From: Paramyrothecium sp. XJ0827
Lineage: Eukaryota > Ascomycota > Sordariomycetes > Hypocreales > Stachybotryaceae
Assembly (NCBI GenBank): GCA_020881915.1
Contig: JAJFPB010000004.1
Coordinates: 4,092,001-4,156,000, forward strand
DNA length: 64,000 nucleotides
Direction of reading: 5' to 3'
The first letter of the stretch is position 1. Each line of letters opens with the position of its first letter. The notes under the pieces are model-generated. The model saw only the letters and a program-made list of their open reading frames with translations. It was not told the DNA's origin and did no database searches. The translations under genes and the position numbers were made by a program. Of this stretch, positions 23,801 to 36,700 are shown in pieces.

Positions 23801-24994
23801 TCAACCTCCAACAGAACGGTTGAATCGTACTTCTTGTGCCCTTGCCTGTGTCGGCAGAGGTAACGAGGAATGCGGACAATAAGGTCCGAGGTTGTGCTCA
23901 GAGGGAGGACGGAGAAGTGCCGAGCGTTCAGGAGCGGCCTCCCCTTCATGGGAATACGTGGACGTGTCTGCTCGTACATTGTCCATGTAACTACACTGTA
24001 GTAAATCATTTTTTTTTTTGGCTTGAGATACCCAAGGCGTCCGCAGACCTTCTGGCGGCCTTGCATGTGCCAGAGTCATAGCGCGCAGGACTGCCATTGG
24101 CCTGAGTCCTAATCCGATGCGGTGCGGAAACGGGTCACGACTCGCCCTGTCCAACCCTGTTACGGTAGGAGAGACGAATGGAACTCTGAGGAGGGGCACC
24201 TGGTGTCAAAGCAACACAGAACTCTCGCCTGTTACTCTTCAGCGGCGAATGATGGCTTGCGGGCTTGCAGAAGCCAACAACGTCAGAGGGTTGCACTGGA
24301 GACTAGCACGCGAGCGAGACATAGTAACTTGTGCCAAGAGAAAATTAGCATCTTTGAAAGCAACTACTGTACTGTACTGTAACAAAAAGACAACCCAAGA
24401 AAACTCGTTTGTCTCCCCTTGAATGGGGCCAGCTGAAGGGGGGAAACCAATGGATACCCTCGCTTCCCAGCCGTGAAAATTTACCAGACACCGATGACGC
24501 CTCCCTGATATTAGCACTGGCTGACAGGAAAGATGACCTGAACCAGAATCAAGGCTAGAAAAGGCAACTTGGCCGGGGGTCGGCGACGGACCAACGCACC
24601 AGCCTGAAGAATCTCACGCACTCTACCTTCCAGCTCTTTATTCCACCTCCTCCTATTGCACATGTGTGGACAGACAGAAATGACAAAAAGAGAGCGTTTC
24701 TCCACGGGGATCGCCGTCATGGTCCGGGGCTCAATAGACCCTGGTCAGGTAGCGAAGATCGTTGGCTTGCATCAGCGCCCTTCCACCAAACCCATCAAAC
24801 CCAGCCAAAGCAAGCCGCAGCAGTAGGGATCAAAGCCCACCACCCCCCTTGCCAGCTGATGACTGTCAGGACCAACAATTTGTTGGCTTAGAAACCAACG
24901 GACAGAACACAAGCGCGCAGTGATGTCCTCGAGAGGTGGCAACCTGCCCACCGTGTCGAGGGGACCACTGTTCGAGGCCTGATGAGCTGAAGAA
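20849..24994. other. Intergenic region between convergent sec24 and the PARG-like gene
   Basis: About 4.1 kb with no supportable gene. It begins with the sec24 3' UTR. It holds homopolymers (15 C at 21784-21798, 13 C at 23469-23481, a T run near 24008-24019), a TACCT triplet array at 21456-21470 and TACTG repeats near 24365-24380. Open frames such as 22627-23214 are Arg/Ser/Thr-rich with no coding bias. Confidence 0.45.
21784..21798 (+). repeat. Homopolymer of 15 C
   Basis: An uninterrupted C run in the sec24 downstream region. Its length is error-prone in sequencing. Confidence 0.9.
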
Positions 24995-26032
24995 TCATGT
25001 AGTTATCATGTTCAGCGCATAACGAGGGTCGGGCTGGCTGAGAACACGGTCGATTTCTGAAGAATCAAAGATGTGCTCGAACACAGCAAGGTCTGTAGGA
25101 AAATTTAAGGATCCCCGGGATGAAGACGAGCCGCTCGAACTGGACGACTTCGTTCGGGAGCCTCCTCTCTTGCTCTCCTTGCGGGTCATGTCCTCGTAAA
25201 TCAGCCGCATGGTGCTTTGCGAAGAGTCCTCAAACACGAAGACGACATACGAAAACTGGCCCCGTAAATCAGGATCAAAGAGAAATACATCGCGCCATAT
25301 CTCAGCCAACTCTTGTGGAGGATTGCGGTACCCGTTGCCAAGTCCAAAGTCACCGATGACGACACGGTCGTAGTTGTTGTAGAGACATATGCGAAGAGCG
25401 CCTCGGATCTTCTCCCGGATCATGTCGCGTTCTTCTGAGAAAGAGTACTTGGTGCCGTGATCTTTGAGCTTAGGCCAACGTGTCGGCGCTACCGAGACAA
25501 CTGGGAGATCAAACCATTGATCCAGTGGCTCGTATCGATCGTGCGGGCCTCGACAGACAACCACTGCATCAGATAGGATACCACCAGCTGATGGCATCGG
25601 GTAATTGCTTGTCTCCGGGGCGTCAGGCCAAGGAGTGCTCAGCGTAGCAGACAAATTGCTTCTTCTGCAGAGTTTTTCTTCGTAACCCGCACATCCAGTC
25701 TCCCAGTCTCCGCCAGCACGGCGCTCATTAGCAGCGCAGATGAAAGGGATGCGAACTCTATCCCCACCAGCAGCCTGGCTAGACTGGCTGTCAACGGCGC
25801 CGTAGTAGATGGCTCTCATGACCGGATCGCCAACCTCCAGCCTGAAGACTGGCGGCCTGGTGCTTAGTGTCCGTCGTTGTATCGTCAGTTGCTGGGTAGG
25901 ATGCCGGTACAGAATGGAGTATGGCGGGAACATTTCAGCATAGTGCGCCTTGAGCATGGGGATGAAGTTCTTCTTAGTATCCGCCGCTACCTCGGATGGC
26001 CGCACGCGGCTGGATCGTGATGTTGATGACAT
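24995..26032 (-). CDS. Microbial-type PARG-like protein (macrodomain-related, TIGR02452 style)
   Basis: A single-exon frame of 345 residues from the ATG at 26030-26032; frames drawn further upstream lack an ATG. The segment PFICAANERRAGGDWE (from about residue 96), continuing to GYEEKLCRRSNL, matches the layout of bacterial/fungal-type poly(ADP-ribose) glycohydrolases. Those have a conserved Asn, a GGG loop and QEE, followed by LCRRSxL. Here the loop reads GGD (107-109) and the motif YEE (E118, E119), so both acidic residues remain but the flanking residues differ. The later part fits the macrodomain core (DAVVVCRGPHD, RICLYNNYDRVVIGDFGLGNG, AEIWRDVF). A Ser-rich insert lies near residues 285-305. 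Inferred role: removal of ADP-ribose from proteins, or ADP-ribose binding only. Location is not evident. Confidence 0.8.
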   Translation of the reverse strand: MSSTSRSSRVRPSEVAADTKKNFIPMLKAHYAEMFPPYSILYRHPTQQLTIQRRTLSTRPPVFRLEVGDPVMRAIYYGAVDSQSSQAAGGDRVRIPFICAANERRAGGDWETGCAGYEEKLCRRSNLSATLSTPWPDAPETSNYPMPSAGGILSDAVVVCRGPHDRYEPLDQWFDLPVVSVAPTRWPKLKDHGTKYSFSEERDMIREKIRGALRICLYNNYDRVVIGDFGLGNGYRNPPQELAEIWRDVFLFDPDLRGQFSYVVFVFEDSSQSTMRLIYEDMTRKESKRGGSRTKSSSSSGSSSSRGSLNFPTDLAVFEHIFDSSEIDRVLSQPDPRYALNMITT

Positions 26033-28955
26033 GGTAGTTTCTGTCAAGTCTAGCTTCTTGAGGCGGATGTGTATGTGACAGGGAAGAGGCAGTAGACAGA
26101 TAAGAGCAGAGAAGCGTGATGGAGGTCAGATACACGACCTAAGCTTGTAGGCAAGGGGCTCCTTTTATGCCTGTTGCTAAGAGCAATATCTTGACGCAAT
26201 AACCGTCGATAAGTAAGCTCACGAGTGAAGGGCCCTGCAGAGACACCAAGCGAGGGTGGAGGGGGTTGCCGATAAATTGTGCAACCAAATATGTCCAAGA
26301 TCTGAGCCACCCGTTTGGAACAGATTCAGCGGGAGGCGAGCATATGCGCCAAACAGATTAGACCAAAACTCAACAGGGCTTGCCGGGGGTGTGTGGAGGA
26401 GGCAGCCGAATGGTCCTTTCTGGAAACAAGGCAGGTCATTGCTTGACTTAGTTCTGGAGGGTGCGTCAAAAGGTGAAGGAGGGGATGTTTTGATATGGGG
26501 GGCAATTAGAAGCGGTTGGATATGGACAAGGACATGGGAATAAGGATGTCTCGCAGGCAGAGACATATGACTGGGAACCACGAGGGAAGCGGCATATACA
26601 CTGTATCCTTGTTGACGGGGCTTCTACGCTCCTAGTAAGAAGGTGGTCAGGGAGTGAGGCATGAAAGAAGAGAAGGAGGGGCGTGTGGAAGCCTTTGACA
26701 CTGCACATCACATAAGTTGCTGAACCCACGTAGGGCTGCGGCAGGCCGTGCTGGGATATGTTCTGCTTGAGTTGGCTGCGCTTGTCGTGGTGCGGGATCT
26801 GCTACAAGACCAGGATAGTGCGGTCAACGTCAGCCATAAACTCATAGTGTACGGATAGCGCGAACGATGTGCGAGCTGGGTGGGCTGGGTTGGTCGCATG
26901 GCTCGTGGAGACGGCGTCTGCTAGTTGGTCGATTCAGCGCAGCAAGGAGAAGAAAGGAAAGGTCAAAACCGGGTTGGCAAGAACAAGGAGGGCATACAAG
27001 GGCAGAGAGGCGGCCGCGATTGGATGGAGAGGTGCATACGGTCAAGAGGCTGCGTTGTTCTTGGGGCGCGGGACATTGTGACGGGGCCTTGCCGCGATTC
27101 AGATCTGTGGCACCTCATCTCGCCTTGGAGAACGGATGTAAGTTTCCTTGGCTCAGAATGTCGGGCAGGGATGTGTGAGCTGGGACCAGTCTGTGTCTAC
27201 CCTCGGGGCTGCATGCATGGTAGGCTGCAGGGTCAGCAGCCAGCCGACCCGGCGGAACGAGGAGAACGATCACGGCGACATCACCTCACGATATCCCACG
27301 CGACGAGCAGGCATCCCGCCGGCCGGCCGCAACGGAGATAGGCTAGCCGGCGGCAAACGAGCGTCAAGCCGACGGCGGATGTCATCGGGCTGCTTTGAGC
27401 AATGATCGGAGGGCTCCAAATATGAGACAGGGCGGGAGAACAAAGAAGGAAGTGGCAGACGACGTAGGAAGGGCCAAGAGAGTCCTAGGGCCTCAGCAGC
27501 GAGGGCGGGCTCGCGGAGCAAGCAAGCCACGGGGTGGTGATATTTCCAGCTCTCCTCCCTCTCCCCGAAACCTGGTTCGGGCCGCTCGCTACGGTCTGGG
27601 AAAGCATAGCATTGAGCATGGACCGGGGTGCCTGAGGGGGGCGTGATGCGTCCCAGACTTGGCCAAGCCGACAAGCAGGGGCGGCGTCATGAGCTCGTGG
27701 GCCAAAACGTCTGGCGGTTCATGAAAAAGCAACGACGAGAGCGCGCGCTGGATGGGCTGCAGGTGCGGACGAAATAGGATAGCCCGACGCTAAGAGACAC
27801 GCGATGAAGAAGAATTCAGAAGAACAAGAGAAGAACGGCAGGGAAGCGACACAAGGGGGTGTGCGTGGGCAGCCCAGACAGCGTTGGGGACCAGCAGCAA
27901 AAAGAAAAGAAACGGCGAGACATGACGGCCGCCACGGTGAGAGCAAGGTGGTGGGCAAGCTAAGCGTGCGCGCATCGCATAGCATGATAGTTTCTGTATT
28001 TCCTTTTGCCGTTGGGAGAGGGGAGGGCCCGTGCGGGTGGAGTTCATGTCGTCGCCGTACTGCATGCATGTGTGTGGAGGGAGTGCGAGAGAGAGAGAGG
28101 GAGAGGTTAGTAACATCAACAAAAGAAAGAAAAAAGGTCGAGGCAAAAGAAAAGAAAGTGGACAATCGCAACTGCTGCTGAGTCCCAGGGTATCTACGCT
28201 CGACTTGCACCTGCCTTCCCCTCCGCCCCCCCCCCTCCTTCCCCTTCCCTTTCTGGCAATCGCTTCCCTTGCCCAACACGGAAAGCATCCAAGACAAACT
28301 CGAATCTGTCTCTCTGGTTAAAGATGTTCTGGGTCCTGGGAACCCTTCGCCAACGCTGAGGCTGAAGACCCAGCCGAGGTACGTACCCTACCAGGTGCCG
28401 CGGAGCCGCCCCGAAGCCCTGAATCCCGAGCCCATGGGTACCCGCTGCAGCGCTGACGCAGTGTCGCAGCGGTGCATTAGCGCATGACCTCGCCCGCACC
28501 GGTTTTGGCAGGGAGTTCGCCTGTGCCTGTGCCTGTGCCTGTGCCTCTGGCCCGCCTCCCCAGGCGTTTAGCGCGCCTGGCTCCGACGCCGCGGAACGGG
28601 TTTTCCCAGGTGCCGCACACCAACCACCATCCACCATCCACCACTCACACCCGTCCGGTCGTCCACTCGCTGCGCTGCGCTCGAAGAATTTCTCCACAGA
28701 GGCTGGCAAAGCTGTAAGTGTTAGTGCATGTTGGCCACTGCCAATTCAACCTCGATCTCGACTTCGCGGCGTCGTTGTGCATGACATACCGTTTCTGTCC
28801 ACGGCTCATGGGCTCCCGCTGTTGAAACACATGATTTTATGTCTCTAACGTTCCTTCAAAGTCGTTTGTCTGGATCGGGCAAGCCCCCCGTGTACCTTTC
28901 AGTCCGTGATAACTGAGCTCACGTTGTGCTCAATCTGGCATTGCGGCGTGCTATC
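26033..28955. other. Divergent intergenic region between the PARG-like and AsnRS genes
   Basis: About 2.9 kb with no clear gene. On the minus strand, two short stretches at 26510-26801 look like possible exons (reported as a finding). The rest is GC-rich with simple repeats: GA near 28088-28105, a C run near 28226-28234 and CCTGTG repeats at 28520-28543. Confidence 0.4.
28520..28543 (+). repeat. Hexanucleotide repeat (CCTGTG)4
   Basis: Four perfect tandem copies of CCTGTG followed by a degenerate copy, about 400 bases upstream of the asparaginyl-tRNA synthetase start. Confidence 0.9.
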
Positions 28956-30767
28956 ATGCGGTCAGTCCGTGTCTCGCGCATTTGCCAATGGCGTCAAGCC
29001 CTTCACCAAACCAGGAGGCACTATGCTGTCCGAGCTCCGGGACATGACCAGAATCACATCAGGACTGTTGCCGACTTGAAATCCTGGAAGCCGGATGGAC
29101 CTGTCCCTGATGTTGAAGTCTGTGGCTGGGTCAGATCGGTCCGCAAAAGCTCTGGTGTCCGCTTCGTGGACGTCACGGATGGCTCTTCGATGCGCCCTGT
29201 TCAAGCCGTGGTTGATAAGACGCTTTCAGCTGAGTACGCGTACCCAGGATCGACCTAATCCCGTGGAGCAATATACTGACAATCTCCTTAGGATCCGGCC
29301 TGGTGCTGCAGTCCGCCTGAAAGGGTCATGGCGCAACGAAACGTCATCTGAAGACGTAGACTTCTCGGGCCATCAAGTCTCAGACCCGGCTTCTCTGGCC
29401 CAGGAAGCTTTGGCCGGAGGTTCCGCGGCTGAGATGATTGGAGCTCAACATACAGTCAACAGTGCTGCCAACAACAGCAGTCAGTCGTCTGGCACGCCTC
29501 CTGCCGTAGTCGAACTACGGGTCAACGAGGTTGAGATTCTAGGGCCGTCAGATCCTCAGGTACTATTGCGCCTCGCTTGCACATCTCCGAACTCTCACTA
29601 ATCATCCATCCATTAAAGACATATCCTATTCAGAATAAGTACCAGACACCCGAGAGCTTGCGCACCATCTCACATCTCCGTTCGCGCACCCCTCTCAACT
29701 CAACTTTACTGCGTTTTCGCTCCGACGTCATTGCTCTACTCACCGAATTCTTCTTCCACGAAAAGTTCCGTCAAACACATCCGCCCATCATCACCTCATC
29801 TGACTGCGAGGGCGCCGGGGAGGCCTTTGGCGTCAAGGCTTCGAGCCCCGACGAATTCTTCAGAGATCCTAAGTATCTGACTGTCTCAGCCCAGCTTCAC
29901 CTCGAGGCTTTAGCTCAAGCGCTCGGCAACGTCTGGACTCTTTCGCCTACATTCCGAGCCGAGCAGAGTGACACGTCTCGCCACCTCAGCGAGTTCTACA
30001 TGCTCGAGGCGGAAATGAGCTTTGTGCAAGACATGGATCAAGTGATGGACCTTCTTCAAAGAATGCTCTATTCCCTCGCCCATGGCCTGAAACAGCTTAG
30101 GGCTGCTACCGAGCTAGAGAGCAACCGACTCGACTCCAAGGATCCCGCGGAGCGCTTGGCTTTTGAAGACTTGGTGGAACGGAGGGAACTTCAGAGGCGC
30201 TGGAGAGGATTGCTTATCAAGCGGAAATGGCCGCGTATCACGTACACGGAAGCAATCTCACTTTTACAGCCTGTGGCAGACCAGTTTGAGCACAAGCCTG
30301 TCTGGGGCGCCGGATTACAGTCAGAACACGAGAAATACCTGGCTAAAGAGGTCGGTTATGACGCAAAAGACGATGCCTATCTCCCGCTGTTCATCACCCA
30401 GTATCCCCGCGAGATCAAGGCATTCTACATGCTTCAGTCATCTTCTCCTCCGTCCCAAGGCCCAACGGTCGATTGCTTTGACTTGCTTGTACCTGACCTA
30501 GGCGAGCTAGCCGGAGGCTCCATGCGCGAGCATCGTCTGTCGGAGCTGCAGGACAATATGGAGCTCCACGGTCTGGAGGTTGCTAAGAGCCGCAAAGCGA
30601 AGGGGAATGATCCCTTGGGCTGGTATCTGGACTTGAGACGCTGGGGCTGTCCTCCCCATGGCGGCTTCGGGGTAGGCTTTGACCGTTTGCTGAGCTACAT
30701 GACGGGCGTCCCCAATGTCCGCGATGTGGTCCCTTTTCCACGGCACCACCAGCGGTGTGACTGCTAA
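28956..30767 (+). CDS. slm5: Asparaginyl-tRNA synthetase, mitochondrial type
   Basis: Three exons (28956-29233, 29292-29559, 29619-30767) give 564 residues. The enzyme joins asparagine to tRNA-Asn. The start has an Arg-rich, acid-poor presequence (MRSVRVSRICQWRQALHQTRRHYA), which points to mitochondria. Next comes the OB-fold anticodon-binding domain (VEVCGWVRSVRKSSGVRFVDVTDGS), with an insert at about residues 120-165. The class II catalytic core follows, with motif 2 (FRAEQSDTSRHLSEFYMLEAE, positions about 29961-30023), a long insertion, and motif 3 (GGFGVGFDRLLSYM). The end VRDVVPFPRHHQRCDC is typical of fungal mitochondrial AsnRS rather than AspRS. The ATG at 28956 is the first in frame before the presequence. 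All junctions preserve frame. Confidence 0.94.
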
Positions 30768-33700
30768 ATTTGATCAAGTATCATTGATTGTGGGGAGTGG
30801 TGTACAATCGTCCGGCGTCGCCGACGATCGAGAGACAGACAGCCGCCAGAATTGAGGTAACCATCGGATCGATGTACTCAATTGCTCGTCTAGGGCTGCC
30901 TACCTCGGACGCAGTACGAAAGAGAAACCCATCAACGCGGCAGACACGTGCGTAACAGCTTTGCGAAACAGCGACTTGCATCTGTGAGCCACCGCACAAC
31001 CACAGGGACGGATGCTGGTGTTTGGGAGAGAGGTGGGGGGGCAGGGGGCACAAAGCGTCAATATGTGATTGATAGATGAGAACGAGCGAACACACGCAAT
31101 CGGAGAGGGGCACGGGTGGCTGCAGATGCCAGATACCCAACACGCGAGGGTGTACGCTCATATCGTGAGGAACACCAGATGCGGTATGCGTACAGGCACA
31201 TCGCACCACGCAGGAGATGATGTGACTCGAAGTTCTTTCCGACGACGGGAGCGGCGTAACGTGAGAACCGATGTGCTCTTGTTCGATAGTGCGAACGGCT
31301 GTCGGTCCCCTCCCCCGAGGGCTTGCACACGGCGCAATACTTGGAAGATGGCGTCGTACGAGATCCAGCGGTTGATGCGGAAACCCACCTGCGGGAGATT
31401 AGTCCGGTAAATATGGCTCAGGCGCTCGATTCGAAGAGGCTTCTCGATGTTGAGTATACGCACGTTACGTTGCGCCAGGTTTCTTATTGGGGCTGTTTCG
31501 ATGTGCCTACCTGGCTGTTTAAGTCAGGCAATAATTCTGTACACTATTAATACTGGCCATCATTCATGTACATCATCTAGTTTGTATACCGTATCACAGA
31601 CATGAATATCTAGACTTCTTGTTGTTCTAGTTAAAGAGCTCCCCGTTGAAGCAGTTGAATACGACATCTCGTGTGCCCTCATGGAAAGTTGAAATTGAGG
31701 ACTGGGACATAGGAACTACAAGGAAGTGCATTCTTACCGTTGTCCAGTCTTGAATAGCATAGATGTACACGTATACTCACTCTACATACTCGTACGATTC
31801 ATCTCAACTTTTGCCCTCTTGCTCACCAGGCTATATTCATGCAATTGTGTCCTTGACTTCATCTCGGTGCCCGACCCAGACGGGTCTCAGACGACCACGT
31901 CTCTGATTGATGCTTTACACTTGACCTTGAACAAGGTCAGTTCTCGGTCAAGTTTTCATCATGCCTCAAGCACGGCTGTGCAAGGGGCTCAAGCGTATCT
32001 GCTCCGTCGACATCGTTCTTTCATACCTTTGCGAGCTCGACAGGGCTGTATCCGAGAGAACCCCCGTAGCGAACCAAAGCATTAACCCATCCGCAAACGT
32101 TCAGCCCCTTCCTTATCTCCGTTCAGCACGGAACAGCAGCTCACGTCCCACGAGTCAGGTGGTGCGTGGAACAGACCGTTCATCATCGGCCGTAAGGCCA
32201 GAGCCCACAGGGACCGGATATACGGGGCGGAGGAGACTTGGTGGAGGTGGAGCCTCAGGAGCAATGCTAAGACCGGAAGCTTTACATACAAGCGGCCGCA
32301 TCAACACCTTACTAACTAGCAGTTGGCTGCGCCGGAACGGTCGGGTGGCTCTAAATGCTTAAATTTTCTCCCTCTCCCCTTCACTGTATTGAGGGAACCG
32401 GGCAAGTATACGGGGTTCCCACTCCATCGTAATAGAGGAGCCTACCCTGTGACAAGCAGAGAACATTTGGGAAGACAGTCGAGGGGAGTGATAAGGTTCG
32501 TAACGTGATCTTGGCATGTCTTTTCCGTGATCATGACGCGTCGCCTACCAGCTTCCCCCGTGGCCAATTTAATCTTGGCGCCGTCTTTGCCCAGCAACAG
32601 ATGCCCAGGCCTGCCCCATGGATTCTGACCGAGACAGGCGCACACTAGGTGAGCTTGCCGCTGGCCTGTCCTTTCGTCATATCTGGAAGCGTGTGAGGGA
32701 GGTCGGGATACCGCGTGGCGGAATGTTAAAAAAGAATACAAGCATAACTCTGCCATGTCGCTAGCAAAGCAGACCAGTAGCTCTAGCTCGTGCGGGAAAA
32801 AACTCTCTCGCAGAAGCCAAAACCACGTCATCGTTCTAGTTGGCAGTTAGCGGTTGCGCCGCCGCCCACGGCTTTCCGGGCGGTGGGCTCTCACCGGTGC
32901 CGTGGTAGCCGGTGCTCAGGCGGAGCATGCAGAGAAAAGGGGGCGTGCGAGCGGACTCGGTTTGTGGCATCTGCCAAGGCGTATCCACGATGTCGCACGC
33001 GTTGACCCCGGCTTAGTATCAAGAGAAAAGAACGGACGAAGTAAAAGCCGGTGGGAGGTCCCCAGCGCCCTGTTGGTGGAGTAGTGGTGACGGTCGACGA
33101 GAGCCGCGGATCCCGAGTTTGCGCCTTGTCGAGCCCCATCACATTTCCGTTACGTCTAGCCAGACACTAGGGCGAGATTGCTGTCCAGGCGCCGGAACGA
33201 GAGAAGAATCGCGGGAGAAACGAGGATCGTGCGAGCCCTCGAACCCGAATCGTCACTTGTTTCCCACAGCGACGATGGTTTCACATCCGCGCTTCGGGCC
33301 TCCGTCCACCTCCTCGGCACTTACCCTGCACCGCCAGACACTCGATACTACGAGCTCGGCCGCAGCACGCATCACATTTCTGCTTTCTAACGTCTAGCTA
33401 ATGCGAGGGCATCGTTGCTGTTTGATGACCGCAGGGAACATGCCTTGCTCTGCGACAATGCGCCGGGAAGGATGTGTGGTGATTCCACCCTAGTTTGACG
33501 TTGATCCATTGGCATCCTGTGGACAACGATCTACGACAGAAACCTCAAGCTTTTCTAGGACTGTACGCCTCAATACTTCGCGCTATTGATGTCCCCAACT
33601 CATATGGATAACCTCGGAAAATTACGTTACACGAAACTTCTCATTGCATTGTACTGTACATGAAGAGTGAAAATCTTTCTCGTAACTCCATCGTCGTACA

Positions 33701-36700
33701 TTACTTTTAGTCAACAGAGGGGCCAGATCACGACCTTCCTCAGGGGCGGACGATTACCACGTAATACGGGACAATCGAATAATTCAACGCCCACCGCTTC
33801 TGGGCGTCGCGCATGTTCCGAGTTTGCCGGATCCCTTGCGGAATTTGTTCCATCGTGGACCCCGTAACCTAGAGAGCGGGTAACCTTTCCACGCCTTGTG
33901 GGTTCCTGAGAGCTTGTAACTTCGACTCGGCTTTGGTGTGCAGCACCGCCGGCGGTATTCTCTTCAATGCGGGCTTCAGGTCCAAGCGCGGATGGTCCTT
34001 CCCACAGTTAAACCGGATTCTATCTCAACGTCTCCCATTTTCCCACCACGAGGGGATCTTCGTGTGGGTAATGTTATTCCCGCGCCGGTTGCTGTCCGTC
34101 TCGGACGTGCCGAAGAAACCCAAAAGGTCCCAAGGCCGATCGCGCGGCCAAATAAGCTTAAGCTGATGCACAGTTAGTCGACTGTGGAGTCACATTCACG
34201 TAACAGTTGCTGAATGGACGAATCATGACCAGGACATTGCTCTCTGTTCCCGTGGAGATCCCTCCATGAAGTCATGCCAATCCTGCATTCATTACACACG
34301 AAATGCGTCAGAATTTTCCCTCTCCGGTTGTTTTGATGCTGTTATTGAAGTTATGGTCACGACATTTGCTCGTCAAAGGGAGGTTCGGCACCAATCCAGC
34401 AGCATGGCTTTGGCTCATTCACCAACACGCTTAGCGAGACCTAGGACTTGCTGTTGCCCACGCACCGACTGATTAAGGGGAGGGGTGGGGATTCTCGTGG
34501 TTTGCAAGAAAAGGATAAGCAACGCCCAAAAATGGGCAGGGGTGTGAATGAGGGAAATGCCATGGTGGACGTGCCGACTTATCCATCACGGAAACTGCGT
34601 GAGGGGGGAAGCCAGTGGCCACGCTAATGCACCATTCCCTTGCTGTGCTGCTTGACTGGGAAAAGCCAAAGCAGAGCTCGTCGACTGGACTGGAGCAAGC
34701 GATAGAGGCAGAGAAATTTGATTGCCCTGCGCTTGATGACTCGCTCAGGGTCTCGCGCAACACGATTGTAGGAGTGAGATTCAAGGTATCAGCTCGCCAA
34801 GGGCTTGTCACCTTGATCCTGCCTGCGGCCAGACCAGGATGAGAACGCCGTTAATCAGCTGCACGATGGCTTGTGAGTTTTGAGTTTGGGGGCCAGCCAC
34901 AAGGTAGCCGAGGGCCAATAGCCAGTGTGGCTAGCGAGGCCTGATGATAACCTCAACTCTCAGCCTCAAGCCGCACCAGCCAAGCGCTGTATACGCGGGA
35001 TACGGCGCCGCTCGCATTCCCGATTAGGAGATTCGTGTAATGAGCAGTTAGTCATTGCTCAAACAACCGACTTCGCGGCTTCTTATGGGGCTCCTTGGCT
35101 GCAGCGTGACAGCCGCCAAGGCGTCTGGGCATTTGCTTGGTTGCGGGACGGAATTCGGTTTTCGACCGACAAGCGGCACGAAGTACTTGCACACCGGCGA
35201 GCGAGCGAGAAAAGAGAGCGAGAGACAGCCTATTCTTGGCCGTCTTGGCAGTGCCTCGGCCGGGTGCGAGGAGCGAGCAGAAGGGGTGGAGGGGGGGAGG
35301 GGGGCGCTCCTTGGGGCCGCTGATTTTAGGATTAGAATTAGAAGTAAGGTCAGGCGCTAATGCACGATGCGAGCAAGAGTTCCCTGTCATGTCTGGCCGT
35401 TCTTCATGCTCATCCCCGCGCCGCACGCCCCCCTTCCCACTAGGGCCCGCAGCCAATTAAAGAGCCCTCGCTGCTTACGGAGACGCGATTGCAATCAGCA
35501 TCAGGCCATCACCCGGAGGCCTGGAACAGCCTACGGCTCCAGCTAACGGGCACGACAGGGACGCAGACAAGGCAGCGGCCGGTTCGCATAGGAGGCGCTC
35601 GTAGCACGCCGAGGCGCAACTGTGAGAGAGATAACAAACAAGAAAAAGAAACGGCGAGAAAAAAGGGACAAGCATGGCGGCTTCAGCTGTGCCCGACACC
35701 CCGGAAAAAGGGTTTTGCTGGTCGTCCGGTCTCATTACCCACTCAGTCCAGGGCCGCCCTTCTCGTTACGAGCCCTAAGATGCGCTGCACCACAAAAGAG
35801 ACACATTGGAGGGCCGGTGGGTAAGGTAACATGGCCAAGTTTACTTGGCAATCCTCCCTCAAGATCCTCGGCGCTGCCTTGGCTTTTTGCGGTAACCATA
35901 CGATTATTGCTTGGCACGCCCCTAGGTTTCGGACTCATAATAGCGCAGGTCGGAGTTCAACGCGGGCGGAATCCGCAAACCCGGCTAAAGCAGCGCAGCG
36001 CCAGCAGCTGTGATCAGCGTAATTGAGCCTCGCCCGCCAAATGAAGATTGTCTGCTTGGGTAGCAGGGGATCGGAGGGATGGTGGGAAGATCACGGCTGC
36101 CACGAACTTTGCGACCGGGGGCGTCGGTGGCGATCACGATTCCTTGACCGGTGTTTTGTGCTTTGACGCACGAGCAGACGAACCGAGCAGTGACTGATCA
36201 CTGGGGATCGACGACTGAATTTTGTGGCTATCGTTGCTCGACCCGCACAAACCATGATGCGTTGTGGTCAGTAATCCAGGTTATGAAACAATGCGCTGCA
36301 CGATGCACTGCATACAGCACCCGTTCGGGGCGCCTCGCTTCACTCTGACAGCCAGGAAAAGGCCTGGTCGGTCACCTTATCAAGGCCCCGTAAGCTTCCT
36401 TTGATTTGTATGGGCTCTCGGACACAAAACAGGTAAATAAAAAGAGGCATATCAATCACATCATGCCATCGCTGACTGCATGTCGCCATGGCCCTCTTTG
36501 CCAAAGGTTGGGATCAAGCCTTCCGTTCCGTGCCTCGCTTGAGAACAAGGCGTCCGATAGCCTGGCCTCTTCAGGTGCGCCCCCAAACTTGCCGTTCGTG
36601 GACGCATCCGACGAGGATAACCACAAAAAGGTCTAGGCCTTCTGACCCCGAACATCGTGGGGGAGGGTGAGGATGGCTCTGATATGAGCAACGCGAGCAG

